From Hydrogenophaga sp. (lineage in GTDB: Bacteria > Pseudomonadota > Gammaproteobacteria > Burkholderiales > Burkholderiaceae_C), in contig NZ_JAUSCF010000022.1 in NCBI RefSeq assembly GCF_030651625.1, positions 372,001 to 436,000 on the forward strand: 64,000 nucleotides of DNA, given 5' to 3'. A model generated the notes under the pieces. It was not told the origin of the DNA, did not search any database, and saw nothing but the letters and a program-made list of their open reading frames with translations. Each line of letters opens with the position of its first letter. Position 1 is the stretch's first letter. Both the position numbers and the translations under genes were made by a program. This document shows, piece after piece, positions 12,467 to 21,719 of the stretch.

Positions 12467-13432
12467 TCAACGGCCGCGGTATGCGTCGATCACGGCCTGC
12501 CCCTCAGGCCCGGCGGTCTTGAGCCATTCGGCGGTCATGGTCTCGCCAATCACTGCCAGTTCTTTCTTGATGGCTTCGGACGGCTGGGCGATGGTCATGC
12601 CTTTGGCGCCCAGCTCCTTGATGTATTCGCCATCAAGCCGTTCGCTGGTGACCCAGCCGCGCTGTTCGGCGTTCATCGCCGCCTTCAGAACAGCGTCCTG
12701 AGTGGTCTTGTCCAGCTCATCAAACGCCTTCTGGTTCACCACGGTGGCGTTGCGCGGCAGCCATGCGCTGACCGGGTAAAAGTGTTTGACCTGCTCGTGC
12801 AGCTTGCTTTCCACGCCACTGGCGCTGGAAGTAAGGAAGTTCTGCACACCACCAGTGGCCAGGGCCTGTGGCAGCTCGGCCAACTGGATGGTCACCGGCT
12901 GTGCCTTGAGCAGTTGTGCAATGCGTGTGGTGGCAGGGTTGTATGCCCGCATCTTGGTGCCGGCAAAGTCGGACGGGCTGTTCACGGGATTGATGGAGTA
13001 CAGCGACTGACCAGGCCACGGTACGGTGAACAACACCTTCATGCCTTGCGAGGCGAGCAACTTGTCCTGCGCCGGCTTGGCCGCCTCATACAAGCGCTTG
13101 GAGCCTGCATAGCTGGTGGCAAGGAAGGGAATGGAGTCCACGCCGAACAACGGGTTCTCGTTGGCTGCGCCAGAGAGGATGAACTCGGCCGCAGGGACTT
13201 GCCCTGTTTGCACCGCGCGCTTGATCTCATTGGCCTTGTACAGCGAGCCACCGGCGTGAACCGTGATCTTGAGCTTCCCGTTCGTCAGCTTGTCGACCTC
13301 GTCAGCGAATTGCTGGACGTTCTGGGTCTGGAAACTGTTGGCAGAATAGCCCGTTGGCAAGTCCCATTTCGTCTGGGCTGATGCGGCACAGGCAAAGGCG
13401 ACGGCGGAGAGGCAGAACAGGAATTTTTTCAT
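12467..13432 (-). CDS. TRAP transporter substrate-binding protein (DctP family), receptor B
   Basis: 321 residues with a clear Sec signal (residues 1-19, ending ACAASA) and a mature start QTKWDLPTGY. The DctP fold is shown by KITVHAGGSLYK, IPFLATSYAGSKRLYE and TKMRAYNPATTRIAQLL. It is close to receptor C at 15452 through the whole length and less close to receptor A. It is the first transporter gene of the leftward operon, 13 nt after the DUF1445 gene. A pyroglutamate or D-glutamate-type ligand is inferred from neighbours, not from residues. Confidence 0.9.
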   Translation of the reverse strand: MKKFLFCLSAVAFACAASAQTKWDLPTGYSANSFQTQNVQQFADEVDKLTNGKLKITVHAGGSLYKANEIKRAVQTGQVPAAEFILSGAANENPLFGVDSIPFLATSYAGSKRLYEAAKPAQDKLLASQGMKVLFTVPWPGQSLYSINPVNSPSDFAGTKMRAYNPATTRIAQLLKAQPVTIQLAELPQALATGGVQNFLTSSASGVESKLHEQVKHFYPVSAWLPRNATVVNQKAFDELDKTTQDAVLKAAMNAEQRGWVTSERLDGEYIKELGAKGMTIAQPSEAIKKELAVIGETMTAEWLKTAGPEGQAVIDAYRGR

Positions 13433-13445
13433 GGGTGGCTCCTTG

Positions 13446-14270
13446 TTAAAAACTGGCTAGCTGGTGGTTGAGAAGATCGGTGATCAGCATCGCGCCTGGG
13501 GCGTGTGTGATGCAGAACGCGGGACGGGCCTGCTGGATCGCAGCCTGTGGCGTGACGCCACAAGCCCAGAACACCGGCAGTTCATCGGGCATCACGTCAA
13601 CCGCATCGCCGTAGTCGGGGCGAGCGAGGTCGGCAATGCCGATGAGGGAGGGATCACCGATGTGCACCGGTGCACCATGAACATTGGGAAAGCGCGAGGT
13701 GACCTGCACAGCACGGATCACGGCACTGGCGCGCATGGGACGCATGGTCACCACGAGTGGTCCGGAGAATGGACCTGCTGCCTCGGTGGGAATATTCGTA
13801 CGGAACATGGCCACGTTGCGACCCTGCTCCACATGTCGCAAGGGAAGACCTGCTTCCATCAAGGCCTGCTCGAAAGAAAAAGAGCAGCCGATCACAAAGC
13901 TCACCAGATCGTCGCGCCACAGCGACGCGATGTCGGTGGGTTCGTCCACCAATTCACCGTGGTGCCACACGCGGTACCGCGGCACATCGGTGGTGATGTC
14001 GATGTCTGCTCCCAAGGTAGGCAGGCTGCGCTGCCCCGGGTTGGACACCGCCAGAACAGGACAGGGCTTGGGGTTGCGCTGGCAATAAAGCAGAAAATCG
14101 TCGGCCTGCGCCTTGGGCAGGACCACCAGGTTGCCCTGCACGTGCTCATCGGCAAGGCCGCTGGTGTGCGAGGTCCACAATCCTGTCCGGATCCGGCTTC
14201 GGACCAGCGCTGCGTTCTGCACGCCTGCGGCACCGAACACCGAGATCGCCCGTTCACTTTCGTTCTTCAC
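13446..14270 (-). CDS. DUF1445 / YcsI-family protein, D-glutamate-cyclase-like (putative hydro-lyase)
   Basis: 274 residues from GTG at 14270, which has AGGAG five bases upstream. Motifs of the DUF1445 family are visible: [11 protein letters not shown], the [12 protein letters not shown] segment with its cysteine, [11 protein letters not shown], and a C-terminal [15 protein letters not shown]. Family members are annotated as putative hydro-lyases. The mammalian homologue DGLUCY converts D-glutamate to 5-oxo-D-proline, and Bacillus ycsI sits beside the prokaryotic oxoprolinase genes. A 5-oxoprolinase lies in the same operon here, so a role in D-glutamate/5-oxoproline metabolism is a reasoned inference. 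It is the promoter-proximal gene of the leftward operon. Confidence 0.82.
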   Translation of the reverse strand: MKNESERAISVFGAAGVQNAALVRSRIRTGLWTSHTSGLADEHVQGNLVVLPKAQADDFLLYCQRNPKPCPVLAVSNPGQRSLPTLGADIDITTDVPRYRVWHHGELVDEPTDIASLWRDDLVSFVIGCSFSFEQALMEAGLPLRHVEQGRNVAMFRTNIPTEAAGPFSGPLVVTMRPMRASAVIRAVQVTSRFPNVHGAPVHIGDPSLIGIADLARPDYGDAVDVMPDELPVFWACGVTPQAAIQQARPAFCITHAPGAMLITDLLNHQLASF

Positions 14271-14361
14271 TGCATCTCCTGAAATCCGCACATGTCACCG
14301 TGATGACGTTGGGCGGATTGTGGAGTGCGTGGCGCCTCAGTTCAAACTCAAAATATTTCTA

Positions 14362-15321
14362 TCACTTCATCGATTTTTTCGATGTTTCAGAACGGGGCAC
14401 AGTGCGCGTTGATGGTGCATTCTTTGCCCGACCACCAGAACCCGCATGCAAAGTCTGGAATGCCAGCGCCGACTTCACGACCGTCTCGACTGCATCCGTA
14501 TTGGGGTCGGTCCGGTAGCTGGCGTGAATGGGCAGGGGCTGCAATGTCGCGTCGCAACTCAGCTGGCGCAAATTCGGGTAGTTCTGCATGCGCTCCATCG
14601 CCTTGCGCGGTAGCGTGGCCACACCAAACCCCCCTTGCACCAGTTGCACCATGGCCGAGATGGACGAGATGGTGTGTATGCGCCTGGGCTCAACCCCTTC
14701 CTGCCGGAACACATCCAGCAGGGCCACATGAGGAAGCGAACCGCGCTGAAACGTCAGTATCTCGAATGAGCCCAATTCGGCCAGGCTGTAACGGCGTTTG
14801 CGATGCATCTGCTTGTGGCCCATGAAGACCATGTCCATCGGCGGCAGGCTTCGGCTGCGCACCCCGTCGGCGGCCGCTGGCAATGCCGCAAAGACAAGGT
14901 CTTGCGTGCCACGTTGCACCTGCTCGACCAAAATGGGCGTGGTCTCAACAGTCAGCTCCAGCGCCAGCTCAGGGTGATCGCCACGCAGCTTTTCAATCCA
15001 TGGAATCAACCATGAATGCAGCACCGATTCGATGGCACCGATGCGCATGGATACTGCCAGTGACGCACCAGAACCCATTTCGGATTTTGCCTCCCGCTGG
15101 AGTTCGAGCAGGCGTTGCGCGTAGGTGAAGAATCGGGTGCCTGCCACGGTGAGGCGGAACTGCTTGTCCCGCCGGTCAAGCAGCAACACGCCCAGCTCAT
15201 CTTCCAGCGCTGCGATGCGACTGGACATGGCCGACTGCGTCAGATAGAGCTTCTCCGCGGCGCGCGTCACGCTCTTGAGCGAGACCACCCAGTAGAAAGC
15301 CTCAACGAAACGCAGGTTCAC
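14362..15321 (-). CDS. LysR-family transcriptional regulator
   Basis: 319 residues from GTG 15321, giving MNLRFVEAFYWVV, the usual LysR opening (an in-frame ATG at 15360 adds 13 atypical residues). The winged helix-turn-helix covers SVTRAAEKLYLTQSAMSSRI and ALEDELGVLLLDR. A periplasmic-binding-protein-like effector domain follows from about residue 90. It has a basic C-terminal tail of about 25 residues. It lies between the two TRAP gene sets and is divergent from receptor C, so it probably controls one or both sets in response to their substrate. Its closest-family ligand cannot be read from sequence. Confidence 0.9.
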   Translation of the reverse strand: MNLRFVEAFYWVVSLKSVTRAAEKLYLTQSAMSSRIAALEDELGVLLLDRRDKQFRLTVAGTRFFTYAQRLLELQREAKSEMGSGASLAVSMRIGAIESVLHSWLIPWIEKLRGDHPELALELTVETTPILVEQVQRGTQDLVFAALPAAADGVRSRSLPPMDMVFMGHKQMHRKRRYSLAELGSFEILTFQRGSLPHVALLDVFRQEGVEPRRIHTISSISAMVQLVQGGFGVATLPRKAMERMQNYPNLRQLSCDATLQPLPIHASYRTDPNTDAVETVVKSALAFQTLHAGSGGRAKNAPSTRTVPRSETSKKSMK

Positions 15322-15350
15322 GACATGATTCTTTCTTGGAATCGAATGGC

Positions 15351-15360
15351 GTGCATGCAC
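15351..15360. promoter_or_regulatory. Palindrome in lysR-dctP divergent region
   Basis: The perfect 10-bp palindrome GTGCATGCAC lies in the 130-bp spacer between the LysR gene and receptor C. A site here would suit LysR autoregulation plus control of the divergent TRAP operon, but the sequence is short and no second half-site is obvious. Confidence 0.3.
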
Positions 15361-15451
15361 TCCGGCACAGGGGGAAACACCCTGATGCCTGGCCCGCTAC
15401 TTGCATTTATGCTCTTGCTTCCCATCATCCAACCATTGTCCCGGAGAAACC

Positions 15452-16417
15452 ATGAAGTTCAAATTTGGAATGCTCGCTGCCGCATTGGCCCTTGGCACCG
15501 CTGCCCACGCCCAGACAAAATGGGACCTCCCGGCCGCCTACCCGGCCACCAACTTCCATTCGGTCAACCTCGCCACATTCGCGAGCGACGTGGCCAAGGC
15601 CACCGACGGAAAACTCACCATCACCGTGCATCCAGGGGCCTCTCTCTTCAAGGCGCCCGAAATCAAGCGCGCGGTGCAAGGTGGCCAGGCGCAGGCAGGT
15701 GAAATCCTGCTGGCCAACTTCCAGAACGAATGGCAGATGTTTGGCGCAGACGGCCTGCCCTTCCTCGCCACCAGCTACGCCGAATCGAAGAAGCTCTACG
15801 AGGCGCAAAAGCCCATGCTGGAAAAAAAGCTGGGTGAACAAGGCATGCAGTTGCTGTACACCGTGCCATGGCCACCGCAGGGTATCTACAGCAAGAACCC
15901 GGTGGCCAGTGCCGCCGACCTCAAGGGCAGCAAGTGGCGCGCCTACAGCCCGGCCACTTCACGCATTGCCGAACTGGTGGGTGCGCAGCCGGTCACCGTG
16001 CAGGCGGCTGAACTCTCACAGGCCCTGGCCACAGGCGCCGTTGAAACCAACATGACCTCTGGCGCCACCGGTGTGGACAGCAAATTCTACGAGCACCTGA
16101 AGTTCTACTACGACGTACAGGCCTGGCTGCCCAAGAACGCCGTCATCGTCAACAAGCGCGCCTTTGACGCGCTTGACAAGCCCACCCAGGACGCCTTGCT
16201 CAAGGCCGCCGCAGAAGCCGAAACGCGCGGGTGGGCCGCGTCCCAGAAAGTCAACACCGACACACTCGCCGTGCTCAAGGCGAACGGCATGTCGGTGGAG
16301 CCACCTTCTGCCACGCTCAAGTCCGACATGATGAAGGTGGGCGACACCATGCTCAAGGAATGGCTGGAGAAAGCCGGGCCTGAAGGCCAGGCCATGCTCG
16401 ACGCGTATAGAAAGTAA
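15452..16417 (+). CDS. TRAP transporter substrate-binding protein (DctP family), receptor C
   Basis: 321 residues from ATG 15452, preceded by CCCGGAGAAACC (ribosome-binding site). An upstream in-frame ATG at 15401 would add 17 residues that spoil the signal peptide. The signal peptide is MKFKFGMLAAALALGTAAHA. The mature part shows KLTITVHPGASLFK, LPFLATSYAESKKLYE and SKWRAYSPATSRIAEL and ends DAYRK. It is highly similar to receptor B. It is first in a rightward dctP-dctQ-dctM operon, with a copy of the dispersed 3' element between it and dctQ. Confidence 0.92.
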   Translation: MKFKFGMLAAALALGTAAHAQTKWDLPAAYPATNFHSVNLATFASDVAKATDGKLTITVHPGASLFKAPEIKRAVQGGQAQAGEILLANFQNEWQMFGADGLPFLATSYAESKKLYEAQKPMLEKKLGEQGMQLLYTVPWPPQGIYSKNPVASAADLKGSKWRAYSPATSRIAELVGAQPVTVQAAELSQALATGAVETNMTSGATGVDSKFYEHLKFYYDVQAWLPKNAVIVNKRAFDALDKPTQDALLKAAAEAETRGWAASQKVNTDTLAVLKANGMSVEPPSATLKSDMMKVGDTMLKEWLEKAGPEGQAMLDAYRK

Positions 16418-16418
16418 C

Positions 16419-16497
16419 ACCCCCGCAGCGCTTCGCGCTACCCCCTCAAGGGGGCGACACCAGAGGCCCGGCAGAGCCGGTTCCTCGGTGTCTCTGG
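16419..16497 (+). repeat. Dispersed 3' element, copy 3 (between dctP and dctQ)
   Basis: It starts two bases after the receptor stop. P1 AGCGC/GCGCT, P2 CCCCC-TCAA-GGGGG (16441-16454), P3 GACACC/GGTGTC plus AGG/CCT around CCGGC-AGA-GCCGG (16456-16492). It ends TCTCTGG. No T-tract follows and the downstream permease genes have no other obvious promoter, so read-through is likely. Confidence 0.9.
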
Positions 16498-16597
16498 AAC
16501 AAGGCACTTCGCGCCGGCAGCGCTTCTGCTCATGCCGACCCGCTATGCGCCACTTCCCCTTCCAATCCGTTCCACCCTCACGGTGTGAAGCCCACTC

Positions 16598-17101
16598 ATG
16601 CGAAAACTCCTCGATGCGCTCTACCTTGGCTCGGCCTGGCTGGCTGCGCTGTTCATGATCGGTGTGCTGGTCATGGTGCTGCTGTCCATCTTCGGTCGCC
16701 TGTTGCATTTCTATGTCCCGGGAACCGACGCATACGCCGGCTATGCCATGGCCGGTGCCGGATTTCTTGCTCTGGCACACACGCTCAAAAGCGGTGAGCA
16801 CATCCGCGTGACACTCATCATCGGCAAGCTCACAGGGGCCGCACGTCGTGGACTGGAGATGTGGTCGCTGTCGGTTGCTGTATTGCTGGCCGCTCTGCTC
16901 GCGCTGTATTCATGGCGGCTGGCGTGGCAATCGCACCAGTTTCACGACATCTCCACATCCGCCGACGCCACACCGCTGTGGATTCCGCAGATTCTCATGG
17001 GCGTGGGCACCACCGTACTGTTGATCGCATTCATTGACGAGTGGATGCTGGAGCTGCAACGCCGCCGCACCCCGGCGACTGAGGAGCGCGGTCATGAGTG
17101 A
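16598..17101 (+). CDS. dctQ: TRAP transporter small permease (DctQ)
   Basis: 167 residues with four membrane segments. The DctQ family signatures DAYAGYAMAGAGFLAL, KSGEHIRVTLIIGKL and DATPLWIPQILM are plain. It is paralogous to the DctQ at 11866. The start MRKLLDALYLGSAW follows the receptor gene by 180 nt, most of which is copy 3 of the dispersed element and its flank. Its end overlaps dctM by 8 bp, so the two permease subunits are translationally coupled. Confidence 0.92.
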   Translation: MRKLLDALYLGSAWLAALFMIGVLVMVLLSIFGRLLHFYVPGTDAYAGYAMAGAGFLALAHTLKSGEHIRVTLIIGKLTGAARRGLEMWSLSVAVLLAALLALYSWRLAWQSHQFHDISTSADATPLWIPQILMGVGTTVLLIAFIDEWMLELQRRRTPATEERGHE

Positions 17102-18389
17102 CATGGTCATCACCACGCTGCTGATCGTGTCGCTGTTCGCTCTGCTGGGCAGCGGTGTCTGGATCGGACTCACACTTGCGGGCGTGGCATGGATCGGCAT
17201 GGAGCTGTTTTCGTCTCGCCCGGCGGGCGATGCGATGGCCATCACCATCTGGGGCTCTGCCAGCAGCTGGACATTGACCGCACTGCCCTTGTTCGTGTGG
17301 ATGGGTGAGATCCTGTTTCGCACCAAGCTGTCGGAGAGCATGTTCAAGGGCCTTGCACCCTGGGTCAATGCCTTGCCTGGCAGGCTGCTGCACACCAACA
17401 TCCTGGGTTGCACCATCTTCGCAGCCGTCTCGGGATCATCGGCCGCCACCTGCGCCACGATCGGCAAGATGAGCATTCCGGAACTCAGCCAGCGCGGCTA
17501 CCCGGCCGACAAGATCGTCGGCTCGCTCGGTGGTGCCAGCACGCTGGGGCTGCTCATTCCTCCCTCGATCATCATGATCGTCTACGGTGTGGCGGCCGAG
17601 GTGTCGATTGCGAAGCTGTTCATGGCCGGTGTCCTGCCTGGCCTGATGCTGGGAGCCCTCTTCAGTGGTTACCTCATGGTGTGGGCCTTGCTCAATCCAT
17701 CGCAGGTGCCGCGATCCGACGGCCAAGTCTCGTTCATCGAAAAGCTGCGGGAATCGCGCCACCTCCTGCCGGTGATCCTGCTGATCGGGGGTGTGATTGG
17801 CGCCATCTACAGCGGTGTGGCCACGGCCACAGAAGCCGCCGCTGTGGGCGTGGTGGGTGCGCTGATTCTTTCAGCCGCTCAAGGGTCGCTGAGCGCCAGC
17901 ACGTTTCGCGCGTCGCTGCTGGGTGCCACGCGTCTTTACTGCATGATCGCGCTCATCCTCTCCGGTGCAGCCTTTCTCACCCTGGCCATGGGCTACATCG
18001 GTCTGCCTAGACACTTGGCGGAATTCGTCACCGGCATGAACCTCTCGCCCGTGGTGCTCATCATGGCGCTGGCCTTGTTCTACATGCTGCTGGGTTGTTT
18101 CCTGGATGGCATTTCCATGATCGTGCTGACCATGGGTGTGATCCTGCCCACCGTCACCGCCGCCGGCATCGACCTGATCTGGTTCGGGGTTTTCGTGGTC
18201 ATCGTGGTGGAAATGGCGCAGATCACGCCCCCGGTCGGTTTCAACCTGTTCGTGCTGCAAGGCATGACAAAGCGCGAAATCACCTGGATCGCCCGCGTGA
18301 CCATGCCCTACTTTTTCCTGATGGTGCTGGCACTGGCGCTGCTGTGGTGGTTCCCGCAGATTGCGACCTGGTTGCCCGGACGCATGTGA
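17094..18389 (+). CDS. dctM: TRAP transporter large permease (DctM)
   Basis: 431 residues beginning MSDMVITTLL inside the end of dctQ. A longer in-frame opening at 17034 lies wholly within dctQ and is not used. About 12 membrane helices with SGSSAATCATIGK, GLLIPPSIIMIVYG, GVATATEAAAVGV and PPVGFNLFVLQG. It is the translocation channel of the second oxoproline-region TRAP system and nearly collinear with the DctM at 10539. It converges with the gene at 18412, leaving only 22 bp between stops and no visible terminator. Confidence 0.93.
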   Translation: MSDMVITTLLIVSLFALLGSGVWIGLTLAGVAWIGMELFSSRPAGDAMAITIWGSASSWTLTALPLFVWMGEILFRTKLSESMFKGLAPWVNALPGRLLHTNILGCTIFAAVSGSSAATCATIGKMSIPELSQRGYPADKIVGSLGGASTLGLLIPPSIIMIVYGVAAEVSIAKLFMAGVLPGLMLGALFSGYLMVWALLNPSQVPRSDGQVSFIEKLRESRHLLPVILLIGGVIGAIYSGVATATEAAAVGVVGALILSAAQGSLSASTFRASLLGATRLYCMIALILSGAAFLTLAMGYIGLPRHLAEFVTGMNLSPVVLIMALALFYMLLGCFLDGISMIVLTMGVILPTVTAAGIDLIWFGVFVVIVVEMAQITPPVGFNLFVLQGMTKREITWIARVTMPYFFLMVLALALLWWFPQIATWLPGRM

Positions 18390-18411
18390 ACCACGATCGA
18401 AATGTCAACCC

Positions 18412-19650
18412 TCAATAACGCGAGAAGTCTTCCTTGAAAAGTAGCCGATAGACGCCTTCGCCATCCGTGGAAACAGCCAGCCCGTCCTCCAACTGTACAA
18501 ATTCACGCAGACGCATGTCCACCTGCAACTGTTCGATCGAAACCACCCGATCCTGACCATCAATCAGCGCGATCAACAAAGATGTGCCTCGCAACGTGGT
18601 GATCAACACACACTGAAACGGCGCATATCTGCTGGCCAGGGGCTCCGGACACGCAGCAATGTCGCTGGGCGCCAAAGAAGGTACGAAGGAAAACAAAGCG
18701 GGTTCGAACAGCGCCGGATCCCCAGCGGTGGGGTAGGGTTGTCCGCTGTAGCGGGAACCGAGGCTGTAAAGAGGCCAACCGTAGTTTTTGTCAGGCTGGA
18801 TCCGGTTGATCTTGTCGCCGCCTTTGGGGCCATGGTCAACCGCATAGATCTTGTCGCCCATCCGCACCATGCCCTGAGGGTTCCGGTGACCTCGGGAATG
18901 GATCTCAAACGCACTCTTTTCTGCGACGACCCCCTGCAGTCGCGCCTTGTCAAAACGAAGGATTTTTCCGTAAGGCGAGCTCGGGTCCTGAGCCAGATTG
19001 GAAATGGTCTGCTCGTCGGACGCGGGAGAGCCCAGCGACATCAGGATGCCATCATCCTCCACCACATGGGCGCCACCAAGACTGTTGAAGTCGACAAAAT
19101 CGTTGTTGGGAATGCAGGGTGATCGAAACAGCTCGGCGCGTTGATCAAAGTTGATCAGTGCTGCGAAGAAGCATTCATCGGCCTTCATTGACACCAGTCC
19201 GATCAAACTCCCTTCATAGGACATCACCTGCTTGAGGCCACCTCCGTGTACGGTGGTGGGCTCTGCGTCTGGCAAAAACTCCGACACGCGGTAACGCTTC
19301 CAAAGATCGAACACATGCAACTGCTCGAACTTTTGCAGCATGCCGTCACCATTTCTGACGAAACCGGCGGTTTTCTCCGTGTTGCCCAGTGTTGTCAGCA
19401 TGACCAAGTGCACCTCAAAGTCATTGCTCTGGACAATGGTTTCCTTGCCCTCCTCGATGTCGGATTCCTTGCGCAAACGGAAGGCGCCCACGAGCATTCG
19501 CCACTCGTGGGAGAGGTAGGCGCGGGCATCGCGGGTCAGGTAGTAAGCCTTGTCGCGCTTGACGACAGAACGCTGCCCAAGCCCAAATGCCCCCACCACC
19601 ACAACGAGAAACAGCATCGCGGCGAGCCATCGCCTATCCAACACCCTCAT
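18412..19650 (-). CDS. Membrane-anchored PQQ-dependent sugar-dehydrogenase-like beta-propeller
   Basis: 412 residues with one N-terminal hydrophobic anchor or signal (about 9-26) and a periplasmic six-bladed propeller of the GSDH family. The family core is present: HSRGHRNPQGMV, AVDHGPKGGDKINRI and KNYGWP. Soluble glucose and aldose dehydrogenases of this family oxidise sugars with PQQ, the arginine of the RNPQG segment being at the active site. Substrate and even activity are uncertain, since the N-terminal half (residues 30-200) diverges from characterised enzymes. It is a single leftward gene with no PQQ-synthesis genes nearby. Confidence 0.7.
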   Translation of the reverse strand: MRVLDRRWLAAMLFLVVVVGAFGLGQRSVVKRDKAYYLTRDARAYLSHEWRMLVGAFRLRKESDIEEGKETIVQSNDFEVHLVMLTTLGNTEKTAGFVRNGDGMLQKFEQLHVFDLWKRYRVSEFLPDAEPTTVHGGGLKQVMSYEGSLIGLVSMKADECFFAALINFDQRAELFRSPCIPNNDFVDFNSLGGAHVVEDDGILMSLGSPASDEQTISNLAQDPSSPYGKILRFDKARLQGVVAEKSAFEIHSRGHRNPQGMVRMGDKIYAVDHGPKGGDKINRIQPDKNYGWPLYSLGSRYSGQPYPTAGDPALFEPALFSFVPSLAPSDIAACPEPLASRYAPFQCVLITTLRGTSLLIALIDGQDRVVSIEQLQVDMRLREFVQLEDGLAVSTDGEGVYRLLFKEDFSRY

Positions 19651-19898
19651 TGAGAATCCCCCGTTGACATGTCCTCAGCACGGCCGGCCAGTTCCCTCCG
19701 CCGCGGGGGATGTTACCACCCGTGTGGCGCATCCGCTCGCCCATGTCAAAGCCAAGAAAGCAGCATGACTGCCGCTAAACTTGTCCGATTGCATTCCAAG
19801 ATCCACCCCGACCTTGATGCCTCGAACGCGATGCCGCACGATGCTTGAATACCTCGAGTCCATGACACCAACATCAAACGGCGCCACACACAAATCAA

Positions 19899-20915
19899 AT
19901 GTTCAAGAACCTCACGATTTACCGAATGCAGCCCGGCTGGGCTCTCACCCTCGACGCCATGGAAGCGGCACTCGATGCCAGTCGATTTGTACCCTGCGGC
20001 GCCACGCAGGACAAGGCGATGGGCTGGGTCGAGCCTCGCGGTGAAGCGCACGGACCGCTGGTGGAATCGGTGGCGGGCCAGCGCATCCTCAAGCTGAAGA
20101 TCGAAACCAAGGGTGTGCCCGGTTCGGTGGTGCGCGAAAAGGCCCAGGAAGCGGCGGACCACATCGAAGCCAGCACCGGCCGCAAGCCCGGCAAGAAAGA
20201 AACCAAGGCTTTGCGCGAAGACGCCTTGCTGGCCCTGTTGCCACAAGCCTTTGCACGACAGATGACCGTGTGGGTGTGGATCGACCTGCAAAACGGCTGG
20301 CTGGTCACCGACGCCAGCAGCCAGGGCAAGCTCGACGAAGTGGTGACGGCGCTGGTGCGGGCCTTTGACGGCCTGGCCATCACCTTGCTGCAAACCCAGG
20401 TCACGCCACAAACCGCCATGACGCGGTGGCTGTCGGCCACCTCCGCCGACCCTGATGAAGGCGCCGTGCCCGGCGGCTTCGCCATCGAGCGCGAATGCGA
20501 ACTCAAGTCGGGCGATGAAGAGAAGTCTGTGGTGAAGTTCACCCGGCACAACCTCGCCACCGACGAGGTGCGCAAACACATCGTCGAAGGTAAGCTGCCC
20601 ACCCGCCTGGCACTGAGCTGGGAAGGCCGCATTGGGTTCGTGCTCACCGAGTCGCTGCAGCTCAAGAAACTGGTCTTTCTCGAAGGCGTGTTCGACGACC
20701 GATCTGACGACGGCGAAAGCGGATTCGACACCGACGTGGCGCTTTCCACGGGCGAGCTGCAGAAGCTGATTCCCGAGCTGATCGAGGCATTGGGCGGGGA
20801 AATGGCATTTGATGCCGCCGCCACGGCAGGGGCCGTCGACACCGCGAGCGCCGCCACCCCCACCACGTCCCTGCCTGAGCCAGTCACCGCCGACGATGAA
20901 GGCCCGCCATTCTGA
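19899..20915 (+). CDS. rdgC: Recombination-associated protein RdgC
   Basis: 338 residues; E. coli RdgC has 303. The opening MFKNLTIYRM and the internal FARQMTVWVW...GWLVTDASS region identify the family, a ring-shaped dimer that binds duplex DNA and restrains RecA. The core ends near residue 300. The remaining 35 or so residues are an Ala/Thr/Pro-rich tail ending ADDEGPPF at the stop codon, resembling the acidic Pro-Phe tip of single-strand binding proteins. It is transcribed alone; crcB follows 100 bp later in the same direction. Confidence 0.93.
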   Translation: MFKNLTIYRMQPGWALTLDAMEAALDASRFVPCGATQDKAMGWVEPRGEAHGPLVESVAGQRILKLKIETKGVPGSVVREKAQEAADHIEASTGRKPGKKETKALREDALLALLPQAFARQMTVWVWIDLQNGWLVTDASSQGKLDEVVTALVRAFDGLAITLLQTQVTPQTAMTRWLSATSADPDEGAVPGGFAIERECELKSGDEEKSVVKFTRHNLATDEVRKHIVEGKLPTRLALSWEGRIGFVLTESLQLKKLVFLEGVFDDRSDDGESGFDTDVALSTGELQKLIPELIEALGGEMAFDAAATAGAVDTASAATPTTSLPEPVTADDEGPPF

Positions 20916-21015
20916 TTCTCCCGCCCGATCGTACTGAGGCCGCCATGGCCCCTCCGCGACACGTCAACCATCGTTCGTTGAACCCATTGCAAACGGAACT
21001 CGAGGCTCGACCCCC

Positions 21016-21408
21016 ATGAATTCCCTGCCCAGCGTGCTCGCCATCTGCCTGGGTGCCAGCGTCGGTGCCCTCGCGCGCTGGCGGCTGGGGCTCTGGCTCA
21101 GCCAAGGTACCGTGCTGCTGCCTTGGGGCACCCTGGCGGCGAACTGGATCGGTGCCTACGGGGTGGGTCTTGCGGTGGTGTTCTTTCAGACCCAGACCCA
21201 GATCGACCCGGTCTGGCGCCTGGCCATCGTCACCGGCTTGCTGGGGGCACTGACCACGTTTTCCACCTTTTCAGTGGAAATCGTGACCATGCTGCAGCAG
21301 GGCCGCTGGCTGGTGGCCTGCACCACAGCCAGCCTGCACCTGTTCGGCTCGCTGCTGCTCACCTGGGCCGGCATGCGCAGCGCCAGCGCATGGTTCTCCG
21401 GCAGCTGA
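21016..21408 (+). CDS. crcB: Fluoride channel CrcB/Fluc
   Basis: 130 residues with four membrane helices, the usual Fluc size. Recognisable residues: GASVGALARW in helix 1, GTLAANWIGAY in helix 2 (the asparagine lines the fluoride pore) and GALTTFSTFS at the helix-3 break, with its conserved phenylalanines. It exports fluoride as a dual-topology dimer in the inner membrane. The 100-bp leader shows no clear crcB-type fluoride riboswitch. The following 420 bp before the next gene hold no other coding region. Confidence 0.93.
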   Translation: MNSLPSVLAICLGASVGALARWRLGLWLSQGTVLLPWGTLAANWIGAYGVGLAVVFFQTQTQIDPVWRLAIVTGLLGALTTFSTFSVEIVTMLQQGRWLVACTTASLHLFGSLLLTWAGMRSASAWFSGS

Positions 21409-21719
21409 GCTCCAGGCTTCGCAGCGCACCGTCGGAACACCCTCAGCCTGACGCCACAAAGTCCCTGAACCGGCTCGATGACCGGATGGCGCATTCAAGC
21501 GCGCCCGAGACTTTCGAAGTTGAACGCGGGCCAGACAAGCATTTGCCGCACCGAAGCACCTCAAAGTGAGGTGAAAAGCACGCCTGCATTTCAGTCCCGG
21601 TGCGCGCTCACCCAGCACCTGCAACGGTGCAACTTCTTGGGGGTCGGTTCTGTCAGCGGGCGTTCTCATGATGCATGGAAACCAGAAGCAGGTCGGCAGT
21701 CAGATACAGGCCCCACCCA
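21409..21719. other. Non-coding stretch between crcB and the flavoprotein gene
   Basis: No supported gene. It holds one short perfect hairpin, CACCTCA-AAG-TGAGGTG (about 21557-21573). It is not followed by a T-tract on the + strand, so its role is unclear. The FNR-like promoter of the next gene begins at 21720. Confidence 0.4.

Noticed and set aside
14368-14384. CATCGA-T5-TCGATG inverted repeat at the LysR stop
   Set aside because: It overlaps the last LysR codons and has an A/T loop rather than a GC stem plus T-tract in the gene's direction, so it is not called a terminator; an operator role is unsupported.
20916-21015. Possible fluoride riboswitch before crcB
   Set aside because: The 100-nt leader lacks a recognisable crcB-motif core, and no expression-platform hairpin with T-tract is seen.
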